Assembly: GCA_963813375.1 (NCBI GenBank)
Contig: CAWEYT010000019.1
Span: forward strand, 62,001 to 126,000
DNA from: DASTFY01 sp963813375
Lineage (GTDB): Bacteria; Actinomycetota; Acidimicrobiia; Acidimicrobiales; Ilumatobacteraceae
Length of the DNA stretch: 64,000 nucleotides
Direction of reading: 5' to 3'
The notes under the pieces are model-generated. The model did not search any database. It was not told the DNA's origin and worked only from the letters and a program-made list of their open reading frames with translations. Both the position numbers and the translations under genes were made by a program. Positions 60,490 to 64,000 of this stretch are shown here, in pieces (position 1 is the first letter of the stretch; each line of letters starts with the position of its first letter).

Positions 60490-61368
60490 CTATTGGAGGA
60501 TCTGGTAGATCACGCCCGGGATCACGAACCAGGCCAGCAGGAACAGGACGATGGCGTAGATGGCGAAGGTGGTCGTCTGGTCCTTCGGCGGATCGCCGCA
60601 GGCGCCGATGGTCTCGTAGAGCGCGCGGATCGGCTCGTCCAGAGCCAGGTGGATGCGGCGGCGGGCGACGGCTGCACCGTAGACGGCCGACCACGCCGCG
60701 CCGAGGAAGACCAGCACGACGACGAGGCCGAAGACGATGGTGAGGATCTTGCTCTCGAGCGCGCTTCGCACGCCGGACTGGACGGCGGAGAAGACCGCGG
60801 AGAGCGCGGCGCCACCGACGAGGAACGCGGGGATGCCCAACGTCTTGCCCTTGAAGCCGGGCTCCACCCGGTTGGCGTCCATGCGGGCCCTGCGCAGCAT
60901 GCCTCGTTCGGGAGTCCCGTCGGCGCTGTTGACCTCCCGCCGTTCGTAGAGCTTGCGGATGCGGTCGATCACCGTGTTCTGGTGGTTCTTCACCAGGAAG
61001 CGGGTGACCTGCCCGGACGACCACTGGGCCAGCGGCTTGAGCGGGCCGATGCGCGGCACGGCCGGCGCCCGCACGCCGTTGCGGTCGAGCACCTCGAGGG
61101 ACCGCATGGCCATGCGGTGCGCCTCCAGGAAGCGGTCGGGCCGCCACAGCGGCTTGCGATCGGACATCTGGTTGACGATGTCCTCCTCGGCCTTGCCGCG
61201 GACGCCGATCTCCTCGAGCAGCTTCCCCCTCGCCTCGGGGTCGTCCTCCCTCAGGATCCGCAGCGTCGCCAGCCGCTCGGAGAGCTCGTCGAGGACCAGG
61301 CTGCTCCCGTCGTCCTCCTCGGGTCGCCGCGCGGCCTCGTCCGAGCGTGAGGTCTGCGCCTCGCTCAT
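60490..61368 (-). CDS. Membrane protein partnered with the caspase-like gene
   Basis: A 292-residue protein with a charged N-terminal region of about 175 residues (SLVLDELSERLATLRILRED, RIRKLYERREVNSADG) and three C-terminal membrane helices: IPAFLVGGAALSAVFSAV, ILTIVFGLVVVLVFLGAAW and FAIYAIVLFLLAWFVIPG. No family recognised. It starts at ATG 61368, divergent from the molybdoenzyme, and is followed by the caspase-like gene. It could be an effector, target or anchor for that protein (inference). Confidence 0.7.
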   Translation of the reverse strand: MSEAQTSRSDEAARRPEEDDGSSLVLDELSERLATLRILREDDPEARGKLLEEIGVRGKAEEDIVNQMSDRKPLWRPDRFLEAHRMAMRSLEVLDRNGVRAPAVPRIGPLKPLAQWSSGQVTRFLVKNHQNTVIDRIRKLYERREVNSADGTPERGMLRRARMDANRVEPGFKGKTLGIPAFLVGGAALSAVFSAVQSGVRSALESKILTIVFGLVVVLVFLGAAWSAVYGAAVARRRIHLALDEPIRALYETIGACGDPPKDQTTTFAIYAIVLFLLAWFVIPGVIYQILQ

Positions 61369-61374
61369 GCCATT

Positions 61375-61404
61375 GGACGTTAGCGAGGCGGACGTTGGCG
61401 AGGC
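61375..61404. repeat. Tandem 15-bp repeat in a divergent promoter region
   Basis: GGACGTTAGCGAGGC (61375-61389) and GGACGTTGGCGAGGC (61390-61404), 14 of 15 identical, 7 bases upstream of the membrane-protein ATG. Possible binding site for a direct-repeat regulator. Confidence 0.55.
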
Positions 61405-61473
61405 AGCGAAGCCGCACCGAGCGGAGTCGCACGCGGCGGTGCGAGCAGACGAGTGTGGTGCGAGCATGGGGGC

Positions 61474-63478
61474 ATGACCTCCTCGTCCGTGCTGACCACC
61501 GCCTGCCCGCTGGACTGCCCCGACACCTGCTCGCTCTCCGTCACGGTGGAGGAGGGCCGGCTCGTAGGGGTCGGCGCGGCCCCCGGCAACCCGGTGACCG
61601 CAGGATGGATCTGCCACAAGGTCAAGCATCACGCCCGCCGGGTGTACGCGCCGGAGCGGGTGATGACGCCGCTCGTGCGGACCGGGCGAAAGGGGGAGGG
61701 CACGTTCCGGCCGGTCTCGTGGGACGACGCGATCGACCTCGTCGCCGGGCGCATGCGCGACGCCATCGGCGAGCACGGCCCCGCCAGCGTGCTTCCGTAC
61801 GTCTACAACTCGTCGGCCGGCGCCCTGACGTCGGCCGGTCTGACCGCCCTCCTCTTCGCGCGGCTCGGCGTGCCCGAGGTGGCCCACACCATCTGTGCGG
61901 CGACCGCTGGGCAGGCGTGGGACGACACCTTCGGCGACATGCTCTCGGCCGATCCGCGCGACGTGCCCCACGCCCGACTGGTGGTCGTCTGGGGCGCCAA
62001 CCCCACGGTGTCCAACACCCATCTGCTCCCGCTCGTCACGGAGGCGACCCGGAACGGCGCCACGCTCGTGGTCGTCGACCCGCGCCGGACGGGCGTCGCG
62101 CAGCGGGCCGACCTGCACCTGGCGGTCCGCCCGGGAACGGACGTGGTGCTGGCCTACGCGTTGGCCCGGCTGCTGCACCAGCAGGGCGCGGTCGACGAGG
62201 CGTTCTGCGCACAGCACGCGTCCGGGGTGGAGCAGTTCCTGGATGCGGCGGCCGAGTGGACGGTCGAGCGGGCGGCCGAGGTCTGTGGGCTGGAGGCGGA
62301 CGACATCTCGACGCTGGCCACGCTCATCGCCACCCGGCGTCCCGCGTTGCTGCGCATCGGCTGGGGGCCGGAGCGCAACCGCAACGGCGGCTCGTCATGC
62401 CGCTCCATCCTCGGGCTCTGGGTCCTGGCCGGCCAGTTCGGGCAGCGCGGTGGAGGGATCATCGCCAGCCTCTCCGGCGCGGCCCCGCTGTCGAGCAGGC
62501 GCGTGGCCCTGGGTGCTCGGCCGGCGCCGACCGGGTGCGTCAACATGAACAGGGTCGGCGCCATCCTCTGCGGCGAGGAGGCCGGCGCCGCGCCGGCCTC
62601 CGTGCTGTTCGTGCAGGGCGCCAACCCTGCCGCCACCGCTCCCGACCAGCGCACGATGCTGCGGGGGCTGGGCCGCGACGACCTGTTCACCGTGGTCCAC
62701 GACCAGGTCATGACGGACACGGCGCGCTACGCCGACGTCGTGCTCCCCGCCACCACCCACTTCGAGGCCGACGACGTGGCGGTGTCCTACGGCACGTACG
62801 TCATGCAGGCGGTGCCCGCCGTCATCGACCGGGTCGGCGAGAGCCGCACCAACAACGAGGTGGCGGCGGCGCTCGCCACCAGACTCGGTCTCGATCCGGT
62901 CGAGTTCGATCCCGACCCGTCGGTGCTCCTCGACCGCATGGCCGCCGGTGCTCCGGTCGAGCCGGTGCAAGAGCTGCGCGAGCCCGGCGGCACGGTGCAG
63001 TTCGTGGACACCTTTCCCAGCTTCGCCGACCGCCGAGCACGCCTCCTCGTCGACGACGGGGAGCTGCCGCTCCCTCGCTACCGCCCGCTCGGCGGCCCGG
63101 ACCGCCTCACGCTCATCAGTCCCGCGACGGCGAAGACGATCAACAGCATCTTCGCCGAGTTCGACCCACCGCCCGCCGTCATCTCGATCAACCCTGCCGA
63201 CGCCGCTGCACGCGGAGTAGTTGCAGACTCAATGGTTCGCGTGTGGAACGACCAGGCCACGCTGGAGCTTCCGTGCCGGATCGACGCGCACGCTGCGCCC
63301 GGGCGTGTGCTCCATCCCGAAGGGCCTGTGGCTCAGCGCGTTGCCGGGCGGGCTCACGGCGAACAGCCTCGCCCCCGCCACGATCTCCGATCTGGCGGGC
63401 GGTGCATGCTTCAATGATGCGCGGGTGGAGGTCGCCCCGACGCGTGAAGCCCCGACTCATGAAGGAGCAGCTAGATGA
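61474..63478 (+). CDS. Molybdopterin oxidoreductase, formate-dehydrogenase/nitrate-reductase superfamily (one frame break)
   Basis: A DMSO-reductase-family enzyme of about 667 residues. N-terminal [4Fe-4S] site: TACPLDCPDTCSL and GWICHKVKHHARR. Molybdopterin blocks: VVWGANPTVSNTHLLP, VVVDPRRTGVAQRADLHLAV, LLRIGWGPERNRNGGSSCRS, VLFVQGANPAATAPDQRTML and ADVVLPATTHFEADD. A break at about 63300 (extra base in GGGC) restores VCSIPKGLWLSALPGG and TANSLAPATISDLAGGACFN and a stop at 63476-63478, overlapping the mscL ATG. No Tat signal is seen, so it is probably cytoplasmic. Substrate unknown. Confidence 0.88.
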
Positions 63479-63846
63479 AGAAGATCTGGGCCGAGTTCAA
63501 GGACTTCCTGAACCGGGGTGACTTCGTCACGATCGCAGTCGGCTTGATCATCGCCCTCCAGACGGTGGCCGTCGTGAACGCCATCATCGAGGGGATCATC
63601 AACCCGATCATCGCCGCCATCGTCGGGAAGAACAACCTGAGTGAGTTCGGGTTCGACATCGGCGACGCCCGCATCAGCATCGGCCTCGTCCTCTCCGCCC
63701 TGATCACCTTCGTTTTCGTGCTGGCCATCCTCTTCTTCGCCCTGAGGGCATGGAACGCCCTGAAGCGGCGTTCGCCCGAGGACGACATCGAGACCGAGCT
63801 GAGCGTGCTCAAGCAGATCCGGGACGGCCTCAACCGGCCCAACTGA
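63475..63846 (+). CDS. mscL: Large-conductance mechanosensitive channel MscL
   Basis: A 123-residue channel: short N-terminal helix (KKIWAEFKDFLNRGDFVTIA), TM1 with VGLIIALQTVAVVNAIIEG, the periplasmic loop PIIAAIVGKNN, TM2 (ISIGLVLSALITFVFVLAIL) and a cytoplasmic helical bundle end. It opens at high membrane tension and releases solutes in osmotic down-shock. GGAG precedes the ATG. Overlap with the molybdoenzyme stop (ATGA) couples the two genes. Confidence 0.95.
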   Translation: MKKIWAEFKDFLNRGDFVTIAVGLIIALQTVAVVNAIIEGIINPIIAAIVGKNNLSEFGFDIGDARISIGLVLSALITFVFVLAILFFALRAWNALKRRSPEDDIETELSVLKQIRDGLNRPN

Positions 63847-63855
63847 CGGCCGCGA

Positions 63856-64000
63856 TCAGGACAGGGTGGCCCGCGCTTCGCCGACGGGCCGCCCACCGCC
63901 CAGCACCGGGCTGGACCGCAGCTCCGCCGCGCCCGCGGTGTCGGCGCCCACGCGGTCGAGCGCGGCCAACAGGACGGCGGCGAACCCTCGCCAGGAGCCG
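63856..64000 (-). CDS. C-terminal end of an unknown gene (cut by window edge), asparaginase-II-like
   Basis: The minus strand reads open from the window end to a TGA at 63856-63858, giving 47 residues: GSWRGFAAVLLAALDRVG, then LRSSPVLGGGRPVGEARATLS. The ending with an xGGGxPVGExR block resembles the C-terminus of asparaginase-II-type proteins, but the fragment is too short to be sure. Convergent with mscL. Confidence 0.45.
   Translation of the reverse strand, partial: GSWRGFAAVLLAALDRVGADTAGAAELRSSPVLGGGRPVGEARATLS

Noticed and set aside
59827..61368. Gasdermin-protease system
   Set aside because: The membrane protein has three ordinary C-terminal helices after a long soluble domain and no gasdermin-like features I can see.
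1..64000. CRISPR arrays, rRNA genes, riboswitches, insertion sequences, prophage
   Set aside because: I looked for repeated spacers, conserved RNA cores, transposase or integrase motifs and found none that I could support.

Overview
The window looks like a chromosomal piece of a high-GC actinobacterium. It contains F420-type luciferase-like oxidoreductases, a Dps with a basic tail, a UvrD2-like helicase with an HRDC end, a PorA-like DUF3068 protein, FadR/IclR/TetR regulators and several starts that look leaderless. Acidimicrobiia is my best guess; no rRNA or marker gene is present to prove it. There is no phage, insertion sequence, CRISPR array, tRNA or rRNA that I can support.

Layout. 1-15.4 kb is a stress and envelope block: LigD polymerase end, Dps, an F420-type oxidoreductase, topoisomerase IB, a 48-aa membrane protein, CsbD, hemerythrin, a debranching-type glycosidase, a GT4 glycosyltransferase, a nucleotidyltransferase-BON-metallophosphatase-PfkB-SurE run, two AI-2E/PerM exporters and a cardiolipin-synthase-like phospholipase D. 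Four genes between 3.57 and 4.56 kb share GTTT-N16/17-GGGTA promoters of the SigB/SigF general-stress type. 15.4-29 kb is mixed metabolism and regulation: DUF1349, VOC, siderophore-interacting protein/TetR, GNAT, a ThDP enzyme, a divergent two-component pair, an ECF sigma with a VOC partner, an AtuA-like protein with a malonyl-CoA-synthetase-like enzyme, and DUF3068. 29-31.8 kb is an IclR-homogentisate dioxygenase locus with twin operators. 31.9-40.2 kb holds a polytopic membrane protein, a second debranching enzyme, PAP2, a histidine phosphatase, MmcQ and the helicase.

40.4-56 kb is the most distinctive part. A FadR-type regulator is followed by a cupin, hydantoinase A and B, a Rieske oxygenase, a BMP lipoprotein, a double-NBD ABC ATPase and two permeases on the plus strand. 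A facing block holds an NTF2-like protein, two VOC proteins and an amidohydrolase, followed by a second Rieske oxygenase and an LLM oxidoreductase. A 19-bp operator that matches at 17 positions lies upstream of both the regulator and the VOC block. I infer a co-regulated import and catabolic system for a nucleobase-like or N-methylated heterocycle; the substrate is unknown. 56-64 kb holds an acetylpolyamine-amidohydrolase-like protein, LLM and SDR enzymes, a caspase-fold-like protein paired with a membrane protein, a molybdopterin oxidoreductase, MscL and a partial gene.

Quality caveat: about 35 frame breaks split at least 17 otherwise intact genes, and nearly all are repaired by removing one base. 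I read them as insertion-type sequencing errors and annotate each gene as one locus. Break positions are approximate.
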